Part shown: piece after piece, positions 16,261-24,671 of the stretch
Layout: each line of letters begins with the position of its first letter
Numbering within the stretch: the first letter of the stretch is position 1
Source of the DNA: Candidatus Poribacteria bacterium
GTDB lineage: Bacteria; Poribacteria; WGA-4E; PCPOR2b
Reading direction: 5' to 3'
Assembly (NCBI GenBank): GCA_003635265.1
Contig: PYIZ01000052.1
Coordinates: forward strand, 124,001-188,000
DNA: 64,000 nucleotides
Program-made: the position numbers and the translations under genes
Notes under the pieces: model-generated
What the model was told of the DNA's origin: nothing
Seen by the model: only the letters and a program-made list of their open reading frames with translations
Database searches by the model: none

Positions 16261-17342
16261 TTGATGTTTATCGCAGCGTTATGGTCTCGGTCAATTACCA
16301 GTCCGCAATGGGGACAATCATGGAGACGATCCGACACCGTTTTTGGGACAATTTCATTACAACCGGAGCATTTTTGACTGGTATGGTGAGGTTTGACTTT
16401 CGTGAACTGCTTACCGGCACTTGCAGCCTTGCTTTGCAGCTTCAATCGAAAGCTACCCCATCCCGCGTCAGATATACTCTTGGCGAGGTAGTGGTTCTTC
16501 AACATATTGGTGATGGTCAAGTTCTCTACAGCGACCTCATCACATCGTTCAACGATACGATGGGCTGCCTTGAACTGAAAATCCTTGCGCTGATTCGCTA
16601 TCCGTTGATGGCAACGGGCGACAATCTCACGCTGTTTCGCTCGACGTTTGCTTCCTTTTTTGCGCCGAGACAGTATGCGTTGATGTTTGGCAAGTCGCTT
16701 TTCAGCCTGACGATAATGGCGGGGGTTTGGGATATGCTCACCATCAGAATCGACGGCAAACGAGTTAAGCCCCACGTCTACGCCAATTGTCGTGTGGACA
16801 TGGACTTCTATAGGGTCTGGTACTTCGACGCAGATAGTTACATACCAACCACTCGCTCGCTTGAGGATGGTCAGATTCCTAATTTTGCCATCGGGTAAGG
16901 GGCGGTGATACCGAATCTTGAGGTGTCCTATTTTCGGAACAACGACTTTGGCAAACTTACGACGTACATTCCGGACCAGATGCTTGGACAGATGGCTAAA
17001 GGTCATTGACCGGTATCGCCCTTCGCCTTTGAAGCGCGGGAAACCCGGTGCCTCCCCGTTCTGAGCACGGCGGAAGAAGGCTTTGTAGGCTTTATCCAAA
17101 CGGCGCATCGCATCTTGGAGAACATCCGAGTGAAGCCCTGCAAATGCCTCAGATGCTTGCTTCAAATCTGGCAAAGCGTTGGCTTGGGTCGTCCATTTCA
17201 CTGTTAGCCCGGCGGTTTGGTATGCTTCGATACGCCACGCAAGGGCTTGGTTGTAAATAGAGCGCAGTAATGCTAACCAGACAGTAAAGAGCTGGCGTTG
17301 TTTCGTTGTAGGATAAGCACGATATTCATAAGTCTTTTTCAT
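16116..17342 (-). CDS. tnpB: RNA-guided nuclease TnpB (element 2)
   Basis: 408 aa, OrfB/TnpB family. The RuvC triad is intact: Asp189 (GVDVGLNSF), Glu273 (AVENLTI) and Asp353 (DRDHNAAINI). The zinc ribbon has Cys325, Cys328, Cys343 and Cys346. N-terminal family motifs include KTYEYRAYPTTKQRQLF and GFPRFKGEGRYRSMTF. The C-terminal tail (PVPSGRGN) is simply a translation of the right-end hairpin, showing the overlap of coding sequence and omega RNA. It is only distantly similar to the TnpB of element 1 despite the shared left-end hairpin, so the two are separate insertions. Confidence 0.94.
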   Translation of the reverse strand: MKKTYEYRAYPTTKQRQLFTVWLALLRSIYNQALAWRIEAYQTAGLTVKWTTQANALPDLKQASEAFAGLHSDVLQDAMRRLDKAYKAFFRRAQNGEAPGFPRFKGEGRYRSMTFSHLSKHLVRNVRRKFAKVVVPKIGHLKIRYHRPLPDGKIRNLTILKRASGWYVTICVEVPDPIEVHVHTTIGVDVGLNSFAVDSDGEHIPNPRHYRQAEKRLAKHQRILSRRKKGSKRRAKQREIVARCHQRIANQRKDFQFKAAHRIVERCDEVAVENLTITNMLKNHYLAKSISDAGWGSFRLKLQSKAASAGKQFTKVKPHHTSQKCSGCNEIVPKTVSDRLHDCPHCGLVIDRDHNAAINIKKAAVALRGGVSVVNDPEIPRQGTEARNSVRPVGRTLQTSPVPSGRGN

Positions 17343-17511
17343 TGTGGATCCGGCTTTCTGGCTTCCGTTTCCGTATCACTGGAACGTGGGAGACCCTATC
17401 GTGCGATAGGGGTGAGATACTCCCACAAAAGCCACAAGAATTATACCATATTTCACCCAAATTATCAACGAACAAAGAGAGAGGAAGGGGTCTCCACCCC
17501 GAAGAATTCTG

Positions 17512-18192
17512 ATGAGTGTATCTGTTATTATCCCCGCCTTCAACGAAGAGGAGTCAATCGGCAAAGTCATCGCCGATATTCCCAAGACGTGCGTTCAAGA
17601 GATTATTGTTGTTGACAACGGTTGTCTTGACCGAACGGCTGAAGTGGCTCACGCTGCGGGGGCACGGGTGGTAAGAGAAGACCGTAGGGGCTACGGTTCT
17701 GCGTGTCTCGCTGGGATCGCCGCACTAAACGCACCAGAAATTGTGGTCTTCCTTGATGGCGACTATAGCGACTTTCCATCGGAGATGCCGTTGCTTATAC
17801 AACCGATTCTCGCCGGGGAGGCAGAGATGGTGATTGGTTCGCGGATTCGTGGCGTGCGTGAGAAGGGAGCCTTGCTTCCACAGGCTCGTTTTGGCAATGC
17901 ACTTGCCACCTTTTTGATTCGGCTGCTATTTCACGTCCACTACACTGACTTGGGTCCCTTCCGCGCGATTCGCTATGAACAGTTGTTAGCAATGGATATG
18001 CAGGACAAGACCTTTGGGTGGACGGTTGAGATGCAAGTCAAAGCAGCCAAGATGGGGTTGCGTATGTGCGAAGTACCAGTCAGCTACCGGAAGCGGATTG
18101 GACAATCGAAAATAACGGGAACAGTTAAAGGAACAATTTTAGCCGGCTGTAAGATAATCACGACAATTCTTCGTTACGGTCTAGTACCATGA
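17512..18192 (+). CDS. Family 2 glycosyltransferase (DPM-synthase-like)
   Basis: 226 aa, GT-A fold. SVIIPAFNEEESIGKVI at the start is the nucleotide-sugar binding strand, and FLDGDYSDFP holds the metal-binding DxD. YTDLGPFRAIRYEQLLAM and YRKRIGQSKITGT match dolichol-phosphate-mannose-synthase-like bacterial enzymes, which pass a sugar to a polyprenyl phosphate or glycan. There is no transmembrane segment, so it is the short soluble form. The stop overlaps the next ATG (ATGA at 18189), so translation of the Crp/Fnr regulator is probably coupled to it. Confidence 0.9.
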   Translation: MSVSVIIPAFNEEESIGKVIADIPKTCVQEIIVVDNGCLDRTAEVAHAAGARVVREDRRGYGSACLAGIAALNAPEIVVFLDGDYSDFPSEMPLLIQPILAGEAEMVIGSRIRGVREKGALLPQARFGNALATFLIRLLFHVHYTDLGPFRAIRYEQLLAMDMQDKTFGWTVEMQVKAAKMGLRMCEVPVSYRKRIGQSKITGTVKGTILAGCKIITTILRYGLVP

Positions 18193-18941
18193 AAAGACTA
18201 GAGAAAATTTGGTATCTAAAGCATTTCGATATTTTCAAAGATCTGAGTGACAGAGAAATCGATGTCATTGATCGTATTTCATACATGAAGCATTACAAGC
18301 GACGTGAACGGATCTACGGTCAAGGCGATCCGGGAGATTTGGTCTACCTACTCAAAGAAGGACGGGTTAAGATTTACAAACTTTCCCCTGATGGTAAGGA
18401 GTTGACGTTGGCCGTCCTTGAAAATGGTGAAATCTTCGGTGAGATGGCGTTAATTGACGATGGTCCCCGTGGCACAATTGCGGAGACACTGGACGATTCA
18501 GATATCTGTGTGATACGTCGTCGAGATTTTGAAATGCTATTGAAGAAGAAGCCGGACTTGGCAATGCACGTCACTAAACTGATCGGACTGCGGCGGCGGG
18601 AAATCGAAAACCAGCTTGAAAATTTGGTGTTCCGAAATGCACCCTCTCGGCTTGCGGCGCTGCTTATGTCGTTAGCAGAAAAGCACGGTGTGCGTGATAG
18701 CCAGGGTATTATTCTGAACGTGAAACTTTCGCAGCAGGAATTAGCAAATTTGATTGGAACAGCACGCGAGACGACAAGTGCACTCCTCAATGAGTTCAAG
18801 CGGCTCGGTTTTATAGATATCCGCCACCGGCGAATCAAGATTCTGGCGCAATGGCAGCTTAAAAAGATCGCGGACGCAAAGATGAACGAGTTTTCAATCG
18901 CGGTTGATCCAGAAGAGGAGAGCGAAGCTGTTATCCAATAA
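18189..18941 (+). CDS. Crp/Fnr family transcription regulator
   Basis: 250 aa. The N-terminal cyclic-nucleotide-type beta-roll (FKDLSDREIDVIDR, GDPGDLVYLLKEGRVKIYK, ENGEIFGEMALIDDGPRGT) is followed by a long dimer helix and a C-terminal winged helix (LSQQELANLIGTARETTSALL, then FIDIRHRRIKIL). There is no N-terminal cysteine cluster, so it is not an Fe-S Fnr sensor; the ligand could be cAMP or another small molecule. It overlaps the glycosyltransferase by 4 nt. Its targets are unknown. Confidence 0.93.
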   Translation: MKRLEKIWYLKHFDIFKDLSDREIDVIDRISYMKHYKRRERIYGQGDPGDLVYLLKEGRVKIYKLSPDGKELTLAVLENGEIFGEMALIDDGPRGTIAETLDDSDICVIRRRDFEMLLKKKPDLAMHVTKLIGLRRREIENQLENLVFRNAPSRLAALLMSLAEKHGVRDSQGIILNVKLSQQELANLIGTARETTSALLNEFKRLGFIDIRHRRIKILAQWQLKKIADAKMNEFSIAVDPEEESEAVIQ

Positions 18942-19195
18942 TCATACCTTCCCCTCGTCAATGCACCTCGTTCAATCCAAGCATCAAAAGCACCCTTCCT
19001 CGTTACCCTAAATTCCACTGATTTGAAATTTCGAGAAAAAGCTTTGGCATCAGAAGTGTGAACCGCGGAATAGTGATAGAATTTGATTGTCACGTGCCCC
19101 TTTATGTTTTATACTGATAGTGTTTCAAAACGAAAACCTTCAGCGAAAATTAGTATACTTATGTAGCACATAAAGATGAGATAAAGGTGGGGAAG
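18942..19195. other. Intergenic region, no gene seen
   Basis: About 250 bp without a convincing ORF, RNA or repeat. A TATACT at 19154-19159 could be the -10 of the next gene, but there is no recognisable -35. Confidence 0.4.
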
Positions 19196-20104
19196 ATGTC
19201 AATATTTGACAAACTCGGCATTGTAACTAATATCTGGACGCAACGCATTGATGCTGGCGACCGGTTTGAAGATCTCGTCCGCCAGTTTGGCGACCACGGC
19301 TTCAAAGATATGGAGGTGCGCGAAGGAGACTACCTCCGTAACTCCGAATTTGGTGGCTTGATTGGTGAGATTGAAACGGCGATGGACCGTTATACAGACG
19401 AGCAGTGGAAAGCGATTTGTGATGCAATCTGGGAAGGGGGACAGGACCCGGCGGTTACGGCGGAGGATGGCGCCCTCTTTGCGCGTGTCAGCGGGTTTGT
19501 TGAATTGGCGAGGGATTTGAAGTTGAGTTACGCCATGTCGCACTCGTGGCTTGCCGCACCTGAAGACCTTGAAGCGGACACCCAACAGATTATCCAAGCG
19601 AAAAAGCTAGCGTATCTACTGTGTCCAGCGAACGCGCGGTTGCGGATTGTCGGACTTGCACCTACGGGCGGGAAAACAGATTCGCAGGCTGCGGTTGCCA
19701 ATGTAAAGCGGTATCGGTCGTTGTTACCAAACTGCCCGATGGTTTTTGCAGTTGAAAATTCACGACAACCAGCGACCTTTACGCTCGATTTAGCGGTGCA
19801 GGGCGGGGCTTTGTTGACCTACGACGAGGCAAACACCTACCGCGACGATGGCACAGCGGTCAACTCACCGGAGGAATTTTGGAGCGCTGTGAGAATGGAA
19901 GACCTGACATCAGTACATTTCAAGCAGAAAACGGCAGATGGCGTTTTGACACAGGTCAGCGAGGGATATGTCGATTTTGCAGCGATTGGCAAGCGTTTGG
20001 TGGCGGGGGATTATAAGGGTGACCTGTTGCTGGAAAACACTCCAACAGACCAGCCTTTGGAAGATGCGGTTTCGAGCCGTGTATATCTTTCAAGCCTTTT
20101 GTAA
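19196..20104 (+). CDS. Xylose-isomerase-like TIM-barrel protein
   Basis: 302 aa. The overall pattern (FEDLVRQFGDHGFKDMEVREG, then LRIVGLAPTGGK, MVFAVENSRQ, VHFKQKT and YKGDLLLENT) fits the sugar phosphate isomerase/epimerase superfamily, with acidic and His metal ligands at strand ends. I start at the ATG at 19196, just after GGTGGGGAAG. The substrate is unknown. Its last 94 bp overlap in antisense the extended tail of the metallophosphoesterase gene; the TIM-barrel end is the more plausible protein of the two. Confidence 0.75.
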   Translation: MSIFDKLGIVTNIWTQRIDAGDRFEDLVRQFGDHGFKDMEVREGDYLRNSEFGGLIGEIETAMDRYTDEQWKAICDAIWEGGQDPAVTAEDGALFARVSGFVELARDLKLSYAMSHSWLAAPEDLEADTQQIIQAKKLAYLLCPANARLRIVGLAPTGGKTDSQAAVANVKRYRSLLPNCPMVFAVENSRQPATFTLDLAVQGGALLTYDEANTYRDDGTAVNSPEEFWSAVRMEDLTSVHFKQKTADGVLTQVSEGYVDFAAIGKRLVAGDYKGDLLLENTPTDQPLEDAVSSRVYLSSLL

Positions 20105-21069
20105 TACGCGGATCGGGAGTTGCGTTGAACTGGGAAATTGGTGGTTGTTGACCGGACCGCGGAAGAACGGACAAGGCGGAAGCACGCAATTTCTGGGGTT
20201 GTCATAAATCGGATTGGCACGCCTGTGACCCCGAGTCCACGACAAACGTAAAGCCTCGACGCACCGACATAGAAAAGACCAGCGAGATACTTGTTTCCTA
20301 CCTTGGGCGGGACAAACGGCAACGAAATTTGTCCACCGTGTGTGTGTCCTGACAGGACCAGATCAAATCCGTGGTGGGCGATTGATTCGATTGGTTGCGG
20401 GTTGTGCATTAAGAGGAAACGCGGTTCATCAGTCGAGGGCAGAGACCCTAACGCACACTCTAAATCAAAATTCCCGGCGAAAAGATCGCCGCATCCAAGA
20501 AGCCATAGGCGGTCACCGCCGCGCTGTAACAGGACGGATTCGTTCATCAATACTTTAATGCCCCCTGCTGTCAACGCGTTAATTACTTCAACGCCATCCC
20601 CCTTCCAACGATTGCGCAAGGGAAACGCACTGGCATCTGAATCGTCGTTCCAGTCATCGTTCCAGTCGCTGTTCCAATGGTCGTGGTTACCGAGGACGGC
20701 ATAGGTGGGAATCCCCGCCTCAACGATAGTTTCGCCGATAGCCTGTGCCACTGGCTGTGCGTATTTTTCTTGGTAGTTGATATAGTCCCCGGTCATTACG
20801 ACCAGATCTGGCTGTAAATCCACCACTTGCTGAAAGCAGGCTTGAAGATAATCCAGCGTTACGATTGAACTGTGATGTAGATCTGTGAGTTGAACAATCG
20901 AAAATCCTTCAAAAGCGGGTGGAAGATTAGCGATCGAAATTTCGTGTTGTGTAATTTCAACCCATTGCGGTTCAATTAGGTTTCCAGAATTGGTCAATGT
21001 AATTCCGCTAATCCCTACGTTAAACAGCGACCGATGCAAGGATTTATGTCTTTCTGCCTTGGGCAACAT
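20011..21069 (-). CDS. Calcineurin-like metallophosphoesterase (YaeI-type)
   Basis: 352 aa, binuclear metallophosphoesterase. All metal motifs are present: IVQLTDLHHSS, VVMTGDYINY, VLGNHDHW, LLMHNPQPI and LSGHTHGGQ. The family includes lipid and nucleotide phosphatases that act at the membrane. A short acidic insert (NSDWNDDWNDDSD, encoded by near-perfect 12-nt repeats) follows GNHDHW directly. The family usually ends near TPEIACFRLVR; here about 50 more residues (SSAVRSTTTNFPV...) run antisense into the 19196 gene, which suggests loss of the original stop. An AGGA lies 13 nt before the ATG. Confidence 0.85.
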   Translation of the reverse strand: MLPKAERHKSLHRSLFNVGISGITLTNSGNLIEPQWVEITQHEISIANLPPAFEGFSIVQLTDLHHSSIVTLDYLQACFQQVVDLQPDLVVMTGDYINYQEKYAQPVAQAIGETIVEAGIPTYAVLGNHDHWNSDWNDDWNDDSDASAFPLRNRWKGDGVEVINALTAGGIKVLMNESVLLQRGGDRLWLLGCGDLFAGNFDLECALGSLPSTDEPRFLLMHNPQPIESIAHHGFDLVLSGHTHGGQISLPFVPPKVGNKYLAGLFYVGASRLYVCRGLGVTGVPIRFMTTPEIACFRLVRSSAVRSTTTNFPVQRNSRSAYYKRLERYTRLETASSKGWSVGVFSSNRSPL

Positions 21070-21132
21070 GGATAGTATAAGTCCTTATTTTGGTAAATAT
21101 GATATAAAGAATAATTTCTAATAGCATAGCAT

Positions 21133-21157
21133 AACCCCGTTTTTTTTGCAAGCGGGG
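21133..21157. other. Stem-loop in divergent intergenic region
   Basis: ACCCCG and CGGGGT enclose a 13-nt loop with a T-run, between two divergent genes. Weak; it could be a regulatory hairpin or chance. Confidence 0.3.
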
Positions 21158-21210
21158 TCTCTAAAATATCAAGTTTTAACAATTTTTTAACGATTACGGA
21201 GAAGAAGTAG

Positions 21211-22269
21211 ATGACATTTAGAGTTGGCGTTATCGGGTGTGGCCGCATGGCGAACACCATCGAAGACGAACAGATAGAAAGAAGAAAACAACGTCCTTAT
21301 CGCGGTGGTTTGGCACTTCCCTACTCCCATGCGGCGGGTTATGCTGCTATAGATGAGACGGAAATCGTCGCTGCGTGTGACATCCATGAGGGACGCCTGG
21401 CGAACTTTGTGGAGCGTTGGAATGTTCCCACCGCTTACACTGACTACCGTGAAATGATTGAGAAAGAAAATCTTGATATTGTCAGCGTCACCACGCGCCC
21501 CGAACAACATGCGGAGGAGATGGTGTTCGCTGCAGAACACGGCGTTAAGGGTGTCTATGCGGAGAAACCGCTCTGTATGTCACTTGTGGAAACGGATGCT
21601 ATTCGAGACGCATTTGAACGCAATGGGGTGCATTTGGAATACGGACCCATCTATCGCCACTGGGCTGCCTACGAGCAGGCGCGGACCATCGCCGAAAGCG
21701 GAGAATTGGGAGAGGTCCAATCGGTGCTCGGCTTTGAAGGCAAGGCACTTGAAGGTCATTTCATTGACCTACTGCTGTATATGCTCGGTGATCCGGAGCC
21801 GGTGTCGATTCAGGGAATCATCTCACAGCTCAACCCAGCAGAGGGGGATACCTCCGGCATGAAATTTGTCCAAGATACGCCACTTCTGTTCGCACTTATC
21901 AAGTTTGATAACGGGACAACCGCACACGTAGCAGGCACCGGCGTTGGCAGGGAGATCGAACTGGTCTGTACTAACGGCGTCATTCGTGTCGTGAATGATG
22001 GCGAGGCGGTGCAGATGCGACGTCGAGATACGGTATCAGATGCGTGGGATACGGTCCCGGTTGAGCATATACCGCCGCGGAGCGGCACTGTGCATCTCAT
22101 CCGTGACCTCCTCCACTCAATTAAAACGGGAGAACCCGGCAAAAGCAACCTGCGGGTGACACTACTCAGTCAAGACATCGGATTCGGTATTTACGAGTCC
22201 CATCTGCGTGGTGGGGTGCCCGTCAGTCCGCCCATCCCGAATCGGGAGCGATGGGTTTTCAGTTGGTAA
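21211..22269 (+). CDS. Gfo/Idh/MocA family oxidoreductase
   Basis: 352 aa NAD(P)-dependent dehydrogenase. The Rossmann start FRVGVIGCGRMANTIEDE is followed by EIVAACDIHEGRLANF and the EKP motif in VYAEKPLCMSL. The insertion after the first strand (EQIERRKQRPYRGGLALPYSHAAGY) is longer than in the other three copies. The conserved lysine of EKP is intact. GGAG precedes the ATG at about 9 nt. It is transcribed away from the metallophosphoesterase. A sugar or inositol substrate is likely but not identifiable. Confidence 0.9.
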   Translation: MTFRVGVIGCGRMANTIEDEQIERRKQRPYRGGLALPYSHAAGYAAIDETEIVAACDIHEGRLANFVERWNVPTAYTDYREMIEKENLDIVSVTTRPEQHAEEMVFAAEHGVKGVYAEKPLCMSLVETDAIRDAFERNGVHLEYGPIYRHWAAYEQARTIAESGELGEVQSVLGFEGKALEGHFIDLLLYMLGDPEPVSIQGIISQLNPAEGDTSGMKFVQDTPLLFALIKFDNGTTAHVAGTGVGREIELVCTNGVIRVVNDGEAVQMRRRDTVSDAWDTVPVEHIPPRSGTVHLIRDLLHSIKTGEPGKSNLRVTLLSQDIGFGIYESHLRGGVPVSPPIPNRERWVFSW

Positions 22270-22304
22270 TTCCCAAATCTACCAAGTTGCCTTCATTACC
22301 CTGT

Positions 22305-22982
22305 TTACGCTGTCGAATGCTGACGTAACCGCAGCAGATCTGCGTTGGTGTGGAACGGTTCGTATTTCTCCACGAACTCAGCCAGTGTCTCCTCGACGGT
22401 CGCGGTGGTGGTATCAAGGACGATTCGCTTCTGTATTAAAGACGCTTCAAACTCCTCCTCGAACCGTTGCAGAACGTACTCAATGTCCTTCTCCTGTACA
22501 ACTTGGTGGGTGTGCGGGTTTTCCTTCATCCGTGTCGCAATCACCTCTGGGGAGGCTTTGAAAAGGACCAGTACCACGCCCGGTGCGCGCTCAAGGATTT
22601 TCCCTTCTATACGTCGTGCCATCTCTGTCCGCTGTCCTTCCGGGCTTCGGAAGGGTGCCTTGCTATCTTTCCCGCCATAGCCGTAGTACAACGGGGCATA
22701 GACCGCTTCTTCGATGACCAAACCCATCAGGTTGTGATCGGGGTTACTATAGAAAGCCTCCGAAATGTGGTACTCAATCATATATCGTTGGAGCATCTCT
22801 AAGGCTTGAGGATGGAGGGTCAACAAAGATTCTTGCGCCTCTGCTATCAACTCGCTCGAAGGAACGCTCATATGGTCGTGGAAATGGCTGCTTCCGCCTA
22901 AAGTGTGTTTTGCCCATTCTAGGACCTCCGCTGCTATCGTCGATTTGCCCGCATATTCGCATCCGACAAAAATGAGATTCAT
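22305..22982 (-). CDS. P-loop kinase-like protein
   Basis: 225 aa. The Walker A motif is at the N-terminus (FVGCEYAGKSTIAAEV), followed by an acidic helix-rich region and RRIEGKILERAPGVVLVLF, which resembles the core of thymidylate and deoxynucleoside kinases. VLFKASPEVIATRMKENP could be the LID region. I cannot name the substrate. AGGG lies before the ATG at 22982. It converges on the oxidoreductase at 21211 with a 35-nt gap and has no evident operon partners. Confidence 0.7.
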   Translation of the reverse strand: MNLIFVGCEYAGKSTIAAEVLEWAKHTLGGSSHFHDHMSVPSSELIAEAQESLLTLHPQALEMLQRYMIEYHISEAFYSNPDHNLMGLVIEEAVYAPLYYGYGGKDSKAPFRSPEGQRTEMARRIEGKILERAPGVVLVLFKASPEVIATRMKENPHTHQVVQEKDIEYVLQRFEEEFEASLIQKRIVLDTTTATVEETLAEFVEKYEPFHTNADLLRLRQHSTA

Positions 22983-23144
22983 GAGGGTTTCCCTCCCATA
23001 ATTTCTTGTGAGAATTCTGGTATAAAGCCTGTCCTGACATAGTCAAGATTCTGCTATCATTTGGCATTATAGCAGAAAGTGAAACGGCAATCAATCCGAA
23101 AATAAGAGCGGAACAGGGATCAGTTCCGATGCCGAAAATAGATC

Positions 23145-23173
23145 TTGACAAATTAATCATGGGCACCTATAAT
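23145..23173 (+). promoter_or_regulatory. Consensus sigma-70 promoter of chrA
   Basis: TTGACA (23145-23150), 17-nt spacer, TATAAT (23168-23173): both hexamers are perfect. The predicted start of transcription (about 23179-23182) coincides with the chrA ATG at 23182, so the mRNA may be leaderless. Confidence 0.75.
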
Positions 23174-23181
23174 CGGACAGT

Positions 23182-24345
23182 ATGATGAACAAGATTGGGC
23201 AACTTTTGGGGTTATTTCTCAAGTTAGGCGTTACCGCTTTTGGGGGTCCTGCCGCACATATCGCAATGATGGAGGATGAGGTTGTCACACGCCGTGGTTG
23301 GATGACACGCGAGCGATTCCTTGATTTCATCGGCGCAACGAATCTCATTCCCGGTCCCAACTCCACTGAGATGGCAATCCACATCGGTTTTGTGCGTGCA
23401 GGGATTGTAGGACTGGTGGTCGCAGGTATCAGCTTTATTTTGCCCGCGGCATTGATCACATTGGGCTGTGCATGGGCTTACGACCGGTTTCAGACAGTAC
23501 CACAGGCGGAGGCATTGCTATACGGCATTAAGCCAGCGGTCATCGCTGTTATTCTCAGTGCGGTATGGCGGTTGGGCAAAACAGCAGCGAAGGGGCCCTT
23601 CCTGATTGGCATCGGATTCTTGGTGATGCTGTCTGTCCTGTTTGGTGTCAACGAAATTCTAGCGTTACTTAGCGGTGGGATTGTAGGTATCCTGTGGCAG
23701 CTCGGAAGTCGACTGGGAAAAGGGAAAACACTGCTAGGTTTTGCATGGCTTCCCTCCAGTAATCTGGCACTCTCGGTCACGACTGCCTCTCCGTCGTCAG
23801 TTACTCTTTCTTCTCTTGGGCTTTTCTTCCTTAAAATTGGCTGTGTCCTGTTCGGCAGCGGCTACGTCCTCATCGCCTTCCTGCAAGGTGGTCTGGTCGA
23901 GCAGTACCAATGGTTGACACAGCAGCAACTCCTCGACGCTGTTGCAATTGGGCAGTTCACACCGGGACCCGTCCTCACGACTGCCACGTTCATCGGCTAC
24001 GTCTTAGCGGGGCCCCTCGGCGCGCTTGTGGCGACCCTTGGCATCTTTGGACCGTCATTTCTATTTGTATTGGCAACCAACCCACTCATTCCGCGCTTGC
24101 GCCAGTCAGCGGTTGCCGGTGCGTTTCTGGATGCGGTCAACGCAAGCGCGATTGGGTTGATGGCGGCGGTCACGGTTGAGTTAGCGCGTCACACGTTGCT
24201 CGATTGGGAAGCCAAGCAGATCGATTGGGGAGCAGGGTTGATTGCTCTTGTATCGGCTGCGGTGCTATTCCGCTATAAAGTTAATGCAGCGTGGCTGGTG
24301 TTGGGCGGTGCAGTGATAGGCTGGTTGTTGAAGACAGCAATATGA
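23182..24345 (+). CDS. chrA: Chromate transporter, two-domain ChrA type
   Basis: 387 aa membrane protein of the CHR family, with two homologous halves. The first has FGGPAAHIAMMEDEVV and FIGATNLIPGPNSTEMAIHI; the second has FGSGYVLIAFLQGGLVEQY and IGQFTPGPVLTTATFIGY. The FGG/FGS and PGP motifs are the family signatures. Members export chromate or take part in sulfate-related anion transport; the true substrate here is not known. There is no Shine-Dalgarno before the ATG; instead the promoter abuts it. An ATG one codon later (23185) is the alternative start. Confidence 0.93.
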   Translation: MMNKIGQLLGLFLKLGVTAFGGPAAHIAMMEDEVVTRRGWMTRERFLDFIGATNLIPGPNSTEMAIHIGFVRAGIVGLVVAGISFILPAALITLGCAWAYDRFQTVPQAEALLYGIKPAVIAVILSAVWRLGKTAAKGPFLIGIGFLVMLSVLFGVNEILALLSGGIVGILWQLGSRLGKGKTLLGFAWLPSSNLALSVTTASPSSVTLSSLGLFFLKIGCVLFGSGYVLIAFLQGGLVEQYQWLTQQQLLDAVAIGQFTPGPVLTTATFIGYVLAGPLGALVATLGIFGPSFLFVLATNPLIPRLRQSAVAGAFLDAVNASAIGLMAAVTVELARHTLLDWEAKQIDWGAGLIALVSAAVLFRYKVNAAWLVLGGAVIGWLLKTAI

Positions 24346-24396
24346 AATGTAGGAGTAAGTTGCTACTTATTGCCCTGCTAGGGCGTAGAATGAAAG

Positions 24397-24535
24397 TCCC
24401 GATTCTCGGGATGCTCGATGAAATCGGCATGAGCAGGTGAGAGAGTGAGAACGGGAACCCGATCTATTGGGAACAGATTCTATACACCTATCGCCCCGCT
24501 GGGGCTATGTTGGTTCATTAATTTATTGGTTCGTC
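24397..24535. repeat. Repeat cluster: TCCCGAT palindrome, CGCCCC hairpin, TTCATT repeat
   Basis: TCCCGA/TCGGGA at 24397-24411; a CTATACACCTATCGCCCC/GGGGC hairpin at 24480-24506; GGTTCATTAATTTATTGG from 24511. The 24346-24671 gap has no gene that I can support. Confidence 0.65.
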
Positions 24536-24671
24536 AGCACAATGACAGTAGGTACGCTGCACCGTGTTGTAGTTTGCACAAGCGTTACGGCATACGGAGT
24601 ATGCCTAGTACTAGTAACTCATGTACTTGGTGTAAAATTAACGAAACACCTTAGCACGATGGAAAAAGACG

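Larger units (their letters stand above)
16113..17445 (-). mobile_element. TnpB-only IS200/IS605-type element (2)
   Basis: Opposite in orientation to element 1. The left end has a strong hairpin at 17386-17426: CCCTATCG/CGATAGGG inside GTGGGA/TCCCAC. It shares TCACCCCTATCGC and ATAGGGTCTC with element 1. An extended -10 (TGGTATAAT) lies at 17440-17448 on the minus strand. The right end has the classic hairpin CCCCGTCCC/GGGCGGGG (16123-16143) followed by TAACTGAC. No tnpA is present. Confidence 0.78.

Noticed and set aside
18374..19093. 239-codon minus-strand ORF over the Crp/Fnr gene
   Set aside because: It mirrors the codon pattern of a clear Crp/Fnr regulator and has no family similarity of its own.
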